A DNA stretch of 64,000 nucleotides from Halpernia sp048269545 (lineage in GTDB: Bacteria; Bacteroidota; Bacteroidia; Flavobacteriales; Weeksellaceae): the NCBI RefSeq assembly GCF_048269545.1, contig NZ_JBLXIJ010000002.1, positions 186,001 to 250,000 on the forward strand, given 5' to 3'. Of this stretch, positions 52,443 through 60,604 are shown one piece after another. The translations under genes and the position numbers were made by a program. Within the stretch, counting starts at the first letter, position 1; each line of letters begins with the position of its first letter. The notes beneath the pieces were generated by a model. That model ran no database searches, had not been told where the DNA came from, and saw nothing but the letters and a program-made list of their open reading frames with translations.

Positions 52443-53668
52443 TAGAAAATTGGTTTTATAGATTCTACCATTTCATCCATTTTCACCGGTTTTTCTTTAA
52501 TTTTTGTTCCAGATTTTAAACCTGTAAAACCTGAAGCAATAATTTTATCACCTTTTTTTAATCCAGATTTTATAATTGCATAATTATTTACTCTGTCTTG
52601 AAGTTGAATCACAGAATTTACTGCAGAATCTTTTTGAACTTTATAAACATAAACCAAACCTTGCTCTTCATAAGTAGAAGATTCTGGAATGACTAAAACA
52701 TTATCGTAATCTTTGGGTAATTTTATTACGCCGCTGTTTCCGTTGCTTAATAATTTTTGAGCATTTGGAAATTTTACTTTAAATTGAATGGTTCCTGTTT
52801 GTGGATCAACTTGACCAGTTACTGTTTCAATTCTACCTTTTTCTCCATAATTACTTCCATTGGCTAATTCTAAACTTACCATTGGTAAATTTTTTAATTT
52901 TTCTGAAACCGTTGCGCCTTTAGAATTTTCTAAAAAATCAAAATATTGCTTTTCATTCATGGTGAAATACGCGTAAATTTCTGAAGTATCTGAAATAGTT
53001 GTAAGTGGAGTTGGATCAGAAGGACCAACTAAACTTCCCACTTTTAGAGGTAATTTGCCCACAGTTCCGCTAATGGGCGCACGAATTATAGAATAATCTA
53101 CATTTGCAACAGCCCCTTTATAATCAGCTTGCGCTTGAGATTTTCCTGCTTCCGCTTGCATTTTACTAGCTTTTGCTTGTTGCAATTGCGCATTTGCTTT
53201 GGCTAAATTTGCGTATGCTGTTTGTAACTGAACATTACTAATAATATTTTTTTCCACTAATGGTTTGAGTTTATTTACTTCTACTTGAGCTGCATTTACT
53301 GAAGCTTGAGCTGCATTAATATTTGATTTTGTAGCTTCTACATTAGCTTTTGCAGCAGAAATTCCAGATTTTGCAGCTGCCGCATTTTCTGATAAAACAT
53401 TGGTTTCTAAGCGAAATAAAGGTTGTCCTTTAGTTACAAATTGTCCTTCATTAACCAAAACTTGCGTAATGTAACCTTGGATTTTTGCACGAACATCGTT
53501 ATTGGTTTTCCCTTGAATACTTGCTGGAAAACTTTGATATCCAGTTAAATTCTTAGTTTCAACTTGTACAACTGGGTAAGTTTGTGGACCCATATTTTTC
53601 TGAGCTTCCTTTTTCTTACAAGAAGTAATGCTCAAAAACGCGAGTAATAAAATTAAATAAGGTTTCAT
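52442..53668 (-). CDS. RND efflux periplasmic adaptor (AcrA type)
   Basis: The 408-residue membrane-fusion protein has a lipoprotein signal (LSITSCKKK, Cys17), the barrel-sandwich start NDVRAKIQGYITQVLVNEGQFVTKGQPLFRL, an alanine-rich coiled-coil hairpin (about 90-185) and APISGTVGKLPLKVGSLVG. First of the efflux operon. Its 86-bp 5' region also begins CCATATG and ends with TAATGG-like sequence, a possible degenerate relative of the leader element. Confidence 0.92.
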   Translation of the reverse strand: MKPYLILLLAFLSITSCKKKEAQKNMGPQTYPVVQVETKNLTGYQSFPASIQGKTNNDVRAKIQGYITQVLVNEGQFVTKGQPLFRLETNVLSENAAAAKSGISAAKANVEATKSNINAAQASVNAAQVEVNKLKPLVEKNIISNVQLQTAYANLAKANAQLQQAKASKMQAEAGKSQAQADYKGAVANVDYSIIRAPISGTVGKLPLKVGSLVGPSDPTPLTTISDTSEIYAYFTMNEKQYFDFLENSKGATVSEKLKNLPMVSLELANGSNYGEKGRIETVTGQVDPQTGTIQFKVKFPNAQKLLSNGNSGVIKLPKDYDNVLVIPESSTYEEQGLVYVYKVQKDSAVNSVIQLQDRVNNYAIIKSGLKKGDKIIASGFTGLKSGTKIKEKPVKMDEMVESIKPIF

Positions 53669-53754
53669 ATGGAATATTTACTTTTTTAATGCTTATATTA
53701 AGTGGTCTATTTTCCTCAAAATTTGATGAAAATTAATTAATGGAGATTTAAATA

Positions 53755-54231
53755 TTATTGGTATAATTTTTTTAAGGTTTCACTACAACTCATAATATTT
53801 GTTTTCAATAGGTCGCTGTAAATGTTCAGTTTGTTAATATAATTTTCAGTTTTTTCGTCTGGTTTTTTATTTTGATTAAATAATTTTAAATCTTCCAAAA
53901 TATCCATTTCATTTTCTAATCTGTCAAGTAATCGACTAAATCGAATTTTTGCATATTCTGGATTTAAAATAAAAAACCGTTTTCTTTCATCTATTTTATT
54001 TAAAACTGTAATATGTTCACCTTTGAGAAGTAAATCTAAATTACAAGAAACAGAGCTTTTGCTCGCTTTTAAAACTTCTACTAATTCTTCAAAAGTAATT
54101 CCCTGTATTTCAAAATCAAAGGTAAGATAGGCGTATATTTTGGCAGCCAATGGTGTCAAATGATAATTTGTTGTATAAAAATTGACCAACTTGTGATAAA
54201 GTTTTTCGTCTATTTCTAAAGTTTTATCCAT
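53755..54231 (-). CDS. GbsR/MarR-like transcriptional regulator of efflux
   Basis: The 158-residue protein has a winged helix at about 25-90 (YHLTPLAAKIYAYLTFDFEIQGITFEELVEVLKASKSSVSCNLDLLLK) as in GbsR-type regulators, then a helical dimerisation tail. It is 86 bp upstream of the pump operon on the same strand, so it probably controls it. A -7 box TAGCTTTG lies at 54251-54258 on the minus strand. The inducer is unknown. Confidence 0.82.
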   Translation of the reverse strand: MDKTLEIDEKLYHKLVNFYTTNYHLTPLAAKIYAYLTFDFEIQGITFEELVEVLKASKSSVSCNLDLLLKGEHITVLNKIDERKRFFILNPEYAKIRFSRLLDRLENEMDILEDLKLFNQNKKPDEKTENYINKLNIYSDLLKTNIMSCSETLKKLYQ

Positions 54232-54291
54232 TTAATAATAATTCAAGATGCAAAGCTATAAATTTAGTTCTAAACAAAACGAACCAAATTG

Positions 54292-54322
54292 ATAAAAAAA
54301 AAGCAACTCTTTAAGTTGCTTT
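54292..54322 (-). terminator. DUF2007 gene terminator
   Basis: Stem AAAGCAACT/AGTTGCTTT (54300-54308 with 54314-54322), T run on the minus strand, 19 bp after the stop codon of the gene at 54341. Confidence 0.8.
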
Positions 54323-54340
54323 ATCTATTAGTATTAAAAA

Positions 54341-54583
54341 TTATTTTTGAATATCCAAATCTGTTTCTTTTAAATACGCATCAATAATTTTAAAAGCTTT
54401 CTGCTCATCTGATAAACTTACCATTACTTTAAGATTATTTGCAGTAGGTGTACTTAAAAAAGTAAGATAGCCGTTTTCCGCAGTTGCTGTTATATTTTGC
54501 TCTTCTAATTTAGATTTTATTAATTGTATTTCTTGTTGATTGCTACTTTCAAAAACTGAAACTCTCGTCATTTCTTCCATCAT
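54341..54583 (-). CDS. DUF2007 small protein
   Basis: The 80-residue protein follows the DUF2007 pattern: RVSVFESSNQQEIQLIKSKLEEQNITATAEN and VMVSLSDEQKAFKIIDAYL. These are putative signal-transducing proteins of ferredoxin-like fold; no function is established. A -7 box TAAATTTG (54602-54609, minus strand) is 19 bp from the start; terminator follows, so it is monocistronic. Confidence 0.8.
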   Translation of the reverse strand: MMEEMTRVSVFESSNQQEIQLIKSKLEEQNITATAENGYLTFLSTPTANNLKVMVSLSDEQKAFKIIDAYLKETDLDIQK

Positions 54584-54632
54584 ATTCTTTTTTATTCAGT
54601 TCAAATTTACAAAAAATAATCACTAAACTGTA

Positions 54633-55967
54633 TTACATTTTTTCTAAAACTTTTTCAATTTTATCTAATGCTTTCTGTAAATCTTCTTTAGAAACGTTTA
54701 AATGGGGTCTAAAACGGATGCTTTGAGTTCCACAAGTGAGAATGATTAAATTATTTTTGTACAACTCAGATTGGAAACTATTTCTCATTTCTGGCGTTGG
54801 TAAATCAAAAGCACACATCAAACCTCTTCCTCTTGCATTTGATATTAAATTCGGGAATTTTTGCTCAATTTTAATCAAACTATCTAAAAGAAAAACGCCC
54901 ATATTTCTTGCATTCTCTACGAGATTCTCTTTTTCTATTACTTCTAAAATTAATTGCAAACGCAACATATCTGCAAAATTTCCACCGAAAGTAGAATTAA
55001 TTCTGGAACTTTCTTTGAAAACATTATTTGGAATTTCATCTAATTTTTCTTTATTCGCTAAAATTCCACAAACCTGAGTTTTTTTACCAAAAGAAATAAT
55101 ATCTGGCGAAATGCTAAAATGTTCATAAGCCCACATTTTCCCAGTCAAACCAATTCCAGTTTGAACTTCGTCAAAAATTAAAAGGATTTCATTATCATCA
55201 CAAATTTTACGAAGACCAACAAAAAATTCATCTCGGAAATGATTATCGCCACCTTCTGCTTGAATTGGTTCAATAATAATACACGCAATTTCATCTTGAT
55301 GCATTAGAATCGCTTCTTCAATATTTAAGAGTGCAAGATTTTCTTGTTCAATAGTTTGATTTAAATTTTCTTCGTTTAAAGGGAACTGTAATTTCGGATT
55401 GATAATTCTAGGCCACGGAAACTTAGGGAAATATTCATATTTTCTTGGATCTGCTGTATTTGTTAAAGACAAAGTATAGCCACTTCTACCGTGAAACGCT
55501 TGTTTAAAATGAATACAAACTCCCGCTTCTTTATCAATATCTTTTTCGAAATTTTTCCGTGTTTTCCAATCGAATGCAGCTTTCATAGCGTTTTCTACCG
55601 CCAAAGTTCCACCAGAAATGAAGAAACAATATTGCAGTTCTTTAGGAATGGCAACTCTTTCAAAGACTTTCATGAAATCTGCATATTCTTGCGAATAAAC
55701 ATCAGCTAAAGTGGGCTTATTTACAATTAGTTTTCCTAACCAAGCTGATTTTTGCATCACATACGGATGGTTATAACCAATTGCGGTAGAAGCAAACATT
55801 GAAAACATATCCAAATATTCGGTTTGCGTAACAGAATCGAAAATGTATGAGCCATGAGATTTTTCAAAATCCATCACAAAATCAAATCCATCGGCGAGCA
55901 TATGTCGCGAGAGAATTTTTTTTACATTATTAGTTGTGTCTGGTTTTGAAGCTATTGCGTCGTTCAT
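54633..55967 (-). CDS. lat: L-lysine 6-transaminase
   Basis: The 444-residue PLP aminotransferase transfers the epsilon-amino group of lysine to 2-oxoglutarate. It closely resembles Lat of Flavobacterium lutescens: KKILSRHMLADGFDFVMDFEKSHGSYIFD, FISGGTLAVENAMKAAFDWK, FDEVQTGIGLTGKMWAYEH and the PLP lysine in SFGKKTQVCG. I use the ATG at 55967 (MNDAIASKPD); a longer frame to 56039 would translate the octamer repeat array. It works with pcd upstream. Confidence 0.92.
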   Translation of the reverse strand: MNDAIASKPDTTNNVKKILSRHMLADGFDFVMDFEKSHGSYIFDSVTQTEYLDMFSMFASTAIGYNHPYVMQKSAWLGKLIVNKPTLADVYSQEYADFMKVFERVAIPKELQYCFFISGGTLAVENAMKAAFDWKTRKNFEKDIDKEAGVCIHFKQAFHGRSGYTLSLTNTADPRKYEYFPKFPWPRIINPKLQFPLNEENLNQTIEQENLALLNIEEAILMHQDEIACIIIEPIQAEGGDNHFRDEFFVGLRKICDDNEILLIFDEVQTGIGLTGKMWAYEHFSISPDIISFGKKTQVCGILANKEKLDEIPNNVFKESSRINSTFGGNFADMLRLQLILEVIEKENLVENARNMGVFLLDSLIKIEQKFPNLISNARGRGLMCAFDLPTPEMRNSFQSELYKNNLIILTCGTQSIRFRPHLNVSKEDLQKALDKIEKVLEKM

Positions 55968-55975
55968 ATTTTTTA

Positions 55976-56136
55976 GTTGTAAAGTTGTAAAGTTGTTGAG
56001 TTGTAAAGTTATTGAGTTGTAAAGTTTTGACTGCTGCAAAGTTTGTTTAGTGTAAAAAAAATTAGTCTGTTAAATTTTCAATCTTATTTTAAATTTCACA
56101 TCAAGACGACTTTACATCTTTACAACTCAACAACTT
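55976..56136. repeat. Inverted 8-bp repeat element (GTTGTAAA family), copy B
   Basis: At 55976-56031 seven octamers run in register: GTTGTAAA, GTTGTAAA, GTTGTTGA, GTTGTAAA, GTTATTGA, GTTGTAAA, GTTTTGAC. The 19-mer at 55990-56008 is exactly inverted at 56118-56136 (ending at the pcd stop codon) with a 109-bp spacer. The left end is 8 bp upstream of the lat start codon. Confidence 0.85.
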
Positions 56137-57686
56137 CACAAATCAAATTTAATTCCTTGTGCAAGTGGTAAATTATCTGTGTAATTAATGGTATTTGTTT
56201 GTCTTCTCATATAATATTTCCACGCATCAGAACCACTTTCTCTTCCGCCGCCTGTTTCTTTTTCGCCTCCAAAAGCGCCGCCAATTTCTGCTCCAGAAGT
56301 TCCTATATTTACGTTTGCAATCCCACAATCTGAACCTGAAGCAGATAAAAATGCTTCTGCTTCTTTTAAATTATTAGTCATAATTGCAGATGATAAACCT
56401 TGTGGAACACCGTTTTGTAAAGTGATCGCTTCTTCTAAAGTTTTATATTTAATTAAATAAAGAATGGGTGCAAAAGTTTCGTGTTGTACAATTTCAAAAG
56501 AATTTTCAACTTCTGCAATGCATGGTTTTACATAACATCCAGAACTGTAATTTTCGCCTTCTAAAACGCCACCTTCAACGATGAAATTTCCGCCTTCTTT
56601 TTTACATTTTTCAATTGATGATAAATATTGATTCACAGAATCTTTGTCAATTAAAGGTCCAACGTGATTATTTTCATCTAAAGGATCGCCAATTTTTAAT
56701 TGTCCGTAAGCTTTTACCAAACGATTTTTCACTTCTTCATAAACTTCTTCATGAATAATTAATCGTCTTGTAGAAGTACATCTTTGTCCGCAAGTTCCTA
56801 CTGCGCCGAAGACTGCGCCAATTATTGACATATTTAAATCTGCATCTTTTGAAATAATAATTGCATTATTTCCGCCTAATTCTAAGATTGATTTTCCAAA
56901 TCTGTTCGCAACTGTGGAAGAAACTTCTCTTCCTACTTTGGTGGAACCTGTGAAAGAAATTAAATTCACATTTTTATCAGCGGTCATTTTTTTACCAATT
57001 TCGTGGCTTCCGACTAATAAATTAGAAATTCCTTCCGGATAATTATTTTCTTTTAAAACTTCTGCAATAATATTTTGACAAGCAACACCACAAAGTGCTG
57101 CTTTTTCTGAAGGTTTCCAAATTGTAACATTTCCGCAAATCCAAGCAAGAGCAGTGTTCCAAGACCAAACTGCAACTGGAAAATTAAAAGCGGAAATAAT
57201 TCCCACAATTCCGAGCGGATGATATTGTTCGTACATTCTGTGTCCTGGTCTTTCGGAATGCATTGTGAAACCGTGCAATTGACGCGAAAGTCCGACAGCA
57301 AAATCACAAATATCTATCATTTCCTGAACTTCACCGAGACCTTCTTGCAAAGATTTTCCCATTTCGTAGGAAACCAATTTGCCTAAATCTTGTTTTTTCT
57401 CGCGCAATTTATTTCCAAATTGACGAACCAATTCTCCTCTTTTTGGCGCTGGAATTTTTCTAAATTCTAAAAAAGCGGTTTTTGCTTTTTCTAAAACTTG
57501 GTCATAATCTTCCGAACTGGACATTTGCACTTTTGCAATTAATTTTCCATTGGTTGGTGAAAAACTTTCGATGGTTTCGCCGTTTGCGAAAAAATCTGAT
57601 CCAGTAGAAGAACCTTTATTTTCTGAGTGAATTCCTAAATTTTTTAAGACAGTTTCCATATCTGTGGAATGCGAACTTTGGGACAT
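56136..57686 (-). CDS. pcd: Piperideine-6-carboxylate / aminoadipate-semialdehyde dehydrogenase
   Basis: The 516-residue NAD-dependent aldehyde dehydrogenase of the ALDH7 (antiquitin) family oxidises the Lat product to 2-aminoadipate. It has GIISAFNFPVAVWSWN, ISFTGSTKVGREVSS, the catalytic Glu in LELGGNNAI and Cys in GTCGQRCTSTRR, ending in the ALDH7-type C-terminus. Next to lat it forms the lysine catabolic pair known from Flavobacterium. It is 168 bp from lat, a gap filled by the repeat element. Confidence 0.92.
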   Translation of the reverse strand: MSQSSHSTDMETVLKNLGIHSENKGSSTGSDFFANGETIESFSPTNGKLIAKVQMSSSEDYDQVLEKAKTAFLEFRKIPAPKRGELVRQFGNKLREKKQDLGKLVSYEMGKSLQEGLGEVQEMIDICDFAVGLSRQLHGFTMHSERPGHRMYEQYHPLGIVGIISAFNFPVAVWSWNTALAWICGNVTIWKPSEKAALCGVACQNIIAEVLKENNYPEGISNLLVGSHEIGKKMTADKNVNLISFTGSTKVGREVSSTVANRFGKSILELGGNNAIIISKDADLNMSIIGAVFGAVGTCGQRCTSTRRLIIHEEVYEEVKNRLVKAYGQLKIGDPLDENNHVGPLIDKDSVNQYLSSIEKCKKEGGNFIVEGGVLEGENYSSGCYVKPCIAEVENSFEIVQHETFAPILYLIKYKTLEEAITLQNGVPQGLSSAIMTNNLKEAEAFLSASGSDCGIANVNIGTSGAEIGGAFGGEKETGGGRESGSDAWKYYMRRQTNTINYTDNLPLAQGIKFDL

Positions 57687-57989
57687 TTTTTAAGTTTTGA
57701 TGTTTTGCTAAGTTAAAGATAATTGGCTAATTATGCAATTTGTAGGCACTTTTCCCTAAATATTTAAAGAATTTATTATTTAAAAATATTCATTAGAATG
57801 TTGATATTTAAAAAAGTATGGATTAAAAGTTTTAATGGCATATTTTTAGAAATTATCTTTAGAAAATTCAAAAATAAGTACTTTAAAAAGTGTTAAAAAC
57901 TGTTAAATTTTTATTGAAGAAATTTTACACTCATAAATATTGAGAATAATATTTAGTACAAAAGTGAATACCAAAATTATTTATTTGCT
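57687..57989. other. AT-rich intergenic region without recognisable gene
   Basis: About 300 bp upstream of pcd and the small membrane gene. A weak -7 (TATCTTTA at 57714-57721, minus strand) and a palindromic TAATTGGCTAATTA (about 57719-57735) near it may serve pcd. I see nothing else. Confidence 0.4.
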
Positions 57990-57997
57990 TAAATTTG
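57990..57997 (+). promoter_or_regulatory. -7 box of the small membrane-protein gene (TAAATTTG)
   Basis: Exact match 21 bp before the ATG at 58018, supporting that start rather than an upstream in-frame ATG at 57940. Confidence 0.5.
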
Positions 57998-58017
57998 AAA
58001 AAAGGAAATTAATAAAA

Positions 58018-58173
58018 ATGGAAGAAAGTCCAAAAAATAACAGAAACGAAAAACTAAAATCCTGGTTTAAAAAAGTAGGGATTTTAGGTGTGATTTTCTT
58101 TACTTTGAAAGGTTTGCTTTGGTTGGTTGTGATTTATTTTGGTGCAGATTTTTTGAATGGATGTGGGAAATAA
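58018..58173 (+). CDS. Small single-pass membrane protein
   Basis: The 51-residue protein MEESPKNNRNEKLKSWFKK continues with a hydrophobic helix (about 20-43) and a short tail ending NGCGK. The charged N-terminus and start supported by the promoter favour this over the longer frame to 57940. Similar tiny membrane proteins occur in Chryseobacterium-like genomes (memory); no function. First of two plus-strand genes in this minus-strand region. Confidence 0.6.
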   Translation: MEESPKNNRNEKLKSWFKKVGILGVIFFTLKGLLWLVVIYFGADFLNGCGK

Positions 58174-58200
58174 ATTAATTCAATTTTGAAAAATGTTCTT

Positions 58201-58208
58201 TATATTTG
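58201..58208 (+). promoter_or_regulatory. -7 box of the HNH gene (TATATTTG)
   Basis: Exact match 37 bp before the ATG at 58246. No good -33 box is seen. Confidence 0.45.
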
Positions 58209-58245
58209 AAAGTTATATAAATCCTTAATAAATATTTATTCTTAA

Positions 58246-59037
58246 ATGAAAATATCAGAAGAATTAACTCCACTTGCTTATGAAATTTCTAAAAAAGTTT
58301 ATAATAAAGAAATTTCATTCAGTGATGGACAGAAAATTATTGTTGGAGATAAGAGAATGAATAAAAATTCAGCAGCTGATTATATAAATGATTTCAGATG
58401 CTTAATTGATGGTAAAAGATTTACAAGAACTTTAAACGCATTTTCAATGAACTATTTTTTAGAAAATATTCTTGAAGATTATGGCAATGAAGCTCTTGAA
58501 AATTCATTAAATGCTTTATTACAACATATTGAATATTATGAAGATATTCAAAAAGTAACTATGCATAAAATGAGAAATATTTATGACAATTTTTCAAAAA
58601 ATATTTTCATAGAAAACCTTGACGAAAAAGAACAGGAAGAAATAATTAAAGAACTTAAAACAGAAAATAAAAGTAAGGCAGAAATTTTAAAAGAACTTTT
58701 AAATCTTAAAGAATCTGAACAACAAATTGTAATTATTAAAGGAAAAGCTTACAAACGAGATAATAAAACTATCGCTCAAATAAAGTTTTTAAGAGACTTT
58801 TCTTGTCAATTCTGTGGTCAATCAATTCTAAAAAAAGATGGAAGTAAATATATTGAAGCCGCACATATTAAACCAAAACATTTAAAAGGTAAAGAATGTT
58901 TAGAAAATATAATATTGCTTTGTCCTAATCATCACAAAGAATTTGATTTAGGTAATCTTAAAATAATTATTCATACGAAAGAAAAATTGGAAGTAATTGT
59001 TAATAATGTAAATTACAAAATTAACTTTGAATTATAA
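58246..59037 (+). CDS. HNH endonuclease (orphan, possible restriction nuclease)
   Basis: The 263-residue protein has a helical N-terminal domain (1-100, including SAADYINDFRCLIDGKRFTRTLNAFSMNYFLENILEDYG), a charged linker, and a C-terminal HNH nuclease: zinc-knuckle CQFC (187-190), EAAHIKPKH (His207, His212), then CPNHHKEFDLG (Cys226, His229, His230). The N-terminal region resembles HNH restriction endonucleases I have seen. No methyltransferase or other defence gene is adjacent, so it may be a stand-alone modification-dependent or solitary enzyme. Very AT-rich and flipped relative to its neighbours. Confidence 0.8.
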   Translation: MKISEELTPLAYEISKKVYNKEISFSDGQKIIVGDKRMNKNSAADYINDFRCLIDGKRFTRTLNAFSMNYFLENILEDYGNEALENSLNALLQHIEYYEDIQKVTMHKMRNIYDNFSKNIFIENLDEKEQEEIIKELKTENKSKAEILKELLNLKESEQQIVIIKGKAYKRDNKTIAQIKFLRDFSCQFCGQSILKKDGSKYIEAAHIKPKHLKGKECLENIILLCPNHHKEFDLGNLKIIIHTKEKLEVIVNNVNYKINFEL

Positions 59038-59083
59038 AAGGCTTCTACGTTCTAAACAACTTTATGATAAATCAAAATAAAAT

Positions 59084-59611
59084 TTAATCCCAATCTTCTT
59101 TCCCAATTCTATACAAAACATTCATTTTAGAATCTTCTCCAAAATAAGCCACATCCAATTCTCCTATATTTTTTGCACCGAGTTTTTCCATCGCTCTTCG
59201 AGAACGGAAATTTTCACTTCCAACATGGAAATTAACGGAATCTACAAACTGAAAAATATAATCGAGCATTAATTTTTTAACTTGTGAATTGTAATTTTTG
59301 CCCCAAAAGTTTTTACCATAAAAAGTATAACCAATAAAAATGGAATTATCTTCCGCATTAAAATCATAAAAACGCGTACTTCCAATTATTTTATTAGAAG
59401 GTTTATCTATGATCACAAAAGCACCTTTACTTTCTAACGCACCATTAAAAAAATTCTCAAAAACTTCTCTTTTGTAGCGGTTTTTATTCGGATGTTGGTT
59501 CCAAACTTCTTCGTCTGATGCTTGTAAAAATAAATCTTCAAAGTCGCTTTCTTTCAAAGGTTTTAATAGAACATTGTCATTTGATAATTCTTGTTGAACG
59601 GAAAAATTCAT
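59084..59611 (-). CDS. GNAT family N-acetyltransferase (RimJ/RimL-like)
   Basis: The 175-residue protein has the GNAT folding pattern: VLLKPLKESDFEDLFLQAS, NKIIGSTRFYDFNAEDNSIFIGYTFYGKNFWGKNYNSQVKKLMLDYIF (acetyl-CoA site) and FHVGSENFRSRRAMEKLGAKNIGEL. It acetylates a protein N-terminus or a small amine; the substrate is unknown. It is convergent with the HNH gene. Confidence 0.85.
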   Translation of the reverse strand: MNFSVQQELSNDNVLLKPLKESDFEDLFLQASDEEVWNQHPNKNRYKREVFENFFNGALESKGAFVIIDKPSNKIIGSTRFYDFNAEDNSIFIGYTFYGKNFWGKNYNSQVKKLMLDYIFQFVDSVNFHVGSENFRSRRAMEKLGAKNIGELDVAYFGEDSKMNVLYRIGKEDWD

Positions 59612-59666
59612 AAGTGAGAATTTAAAATATTTGGTAGAAAATTATTTTGCGTTTACGAATTTAAAT

Positions 59667-59693
59667 AAAAAAAGCCGAGTAAAAACCCAGCTT
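59667..59693 (-). terminator. Terminator
   Basis: On the minus strand AAGCTGGGT pairs with ACTCGGCTT (two G-T wobbles) followed by six T; it ends the gene at 59728. Confidence 0.7.
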
Positions 59694-59727
59694 ATAATAT
59701 TTTTGAAAAATTTAATTAGATGTTTTA

Positions 59728-60159
59728 TTAATTTAATAAAATACCTTGGTTTAGGTTTAAAAATCTAGAAGAAGCCACAGAAGGCATAGAATAAACTTCC
59801 GCTTTTGCTCTTGTACTCACAATTTTTTTCAAATAATCTAAAGATTTAGCTTCTTCAATATCTACATTGCTTAATTCATAAATGTGAACTGCAGCGTGAT
59901 CTGTGAAGATTTCTTTTGCAATTGCTAATTGTCCTTCATTTTTAATTGCAACACTTGCAATTAATTTATCTGTTTCGTAAGTGTTAAATTGTGGTGTTCT
60001 TCCACCAAATAATCTATCCCAAAAGTTTTGTTTTTCTTCTCCTTGTTGGTTTAAATAAACTATATAATCTTCGTTTTGAAATCCTGAGTTTTCTAAATTT
60101 TGGGCTAATTTTTTTGCGTCTTTTTGTGTTGGAAATAATCCAATAATAATTGTTGTCAT
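59728..60159 (-). CDS. Hypothetical stress-type protein (YflT-like N-terminus)
   Basis: The 143-residue protein begins TTIIIGLFPTQKDAKKLAQNLENSGFQNEDYIVYL, a ferredoxin-like unit similar to the N-terminus of general stress protein 17M/YflT proteins, then QNFWDRLFGG and a second beta-alpha-beta half (KLIASVAIKNEGQLAIAKEIFTDHAAVHIYEL). No catalytic motif. Own promoter (60191) and terminator, so single gene. Assignment is weak. Confidence 0.55.
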   Translation of the reverse strand: MTTIIIGLFPTQKDAKKLAQNLENSGFQNEDYIVYLNQQGEEKQNFWDRLFGGRTPQFNTYETDKLIASVAIKNEGQLAIAKEIFTDHAAVHIYELSNVDIEEAKSLDYLKKIVSTRAKAEVYSMPSVASSRFLNLNQGILLN

Positions 60160-60190
60160 AGTGTTAATTTTTTAATTGTTTTTAACACTG

Positions 60191-60198
60191 CAAATTTA
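60191..60198 (-). promoter_or_regulatory. -7 box (TAAATTTG) of the 59728-60159 gene
   Basis: Exact TAnnTTTG match on the minus strand, 31 bp from the start codon. Confidence 0.5.
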
Positions 60199-60343
60199 CG
60201 ACCAAATAATGAATATTTTGTTAATATTATTTATATTAATGAATAATTGACAAAAATCATAAATTATATTATTGATATAGCAATTAAAGTTTTTAAACGC
60301 AGACTTAAAATGAGACAATGTGACATTCTGAAAAACAAAAAAA

Positions 60344-60598
60344 TTAATTCGTCACAATTTTTTCATTAATTACTTCAAGCGCAGCTTTTACATTGGTAAT
60401 TTTTTCCATAGAGCTATTATCAATTTCAATATCAAAAACTTCTTCTACATCTAAAATGACATCAACTAAATTTGCCGAATTAATATTTAAATCATTAATG
60501 AAATTGGTATTTTCCGTTAAATTATTGAGTGCATCTTCGTTTTTCACGTAAGGTTTAATAATGGTTTTAAGTTTCATTAAAATTTCTTCTTGCTCCAT
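60344..60598 (-). CDS. Acyl carrier protein
   Basis: The 84-residue protein is an ACP with the phosphopantetheine attachment Ser41 in DLNINSANLVDVILDVEE; the usual D-S-L is N-S-A here, a form seen in secondary-metabolism ACPs. It is last in the polyketide cluster, 6 bp from the ketosynthase gene, and would carry the growing acyl chain of this cluster rather than of general fatty-acid synthesis. Confidence 0.88.
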   Translation of the reverse strand: MEQEEILMKLKTIIKPYVKNEDALNNLTENTNFINDLNINSANLVDVILDVEEVFDIEIDNSSMEKITNVKAALEVINEKIVTN

Positions 60599-60604
60599 AA
60601 TTTT

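Noticed and set aside
53669..53750. Third copy of the leader element upstream of the acrA-type gene
   Set aside because: The ends (CCATATG and TTAATGG) match but the middle does not; chance in AT-rich DNA cannot be excluded.
55968..56039. 24-residue N-terminal extension of lat
   Set aside because: It translates the octamer repeat (QLNNFTTLQLKN); the family start is MNDAIAS.
57940..58017. N-terminal extension of the small membrane protein
   Set aside because: It would start 50 bp upstream of the -7 box; the 51-residue form is preferred.
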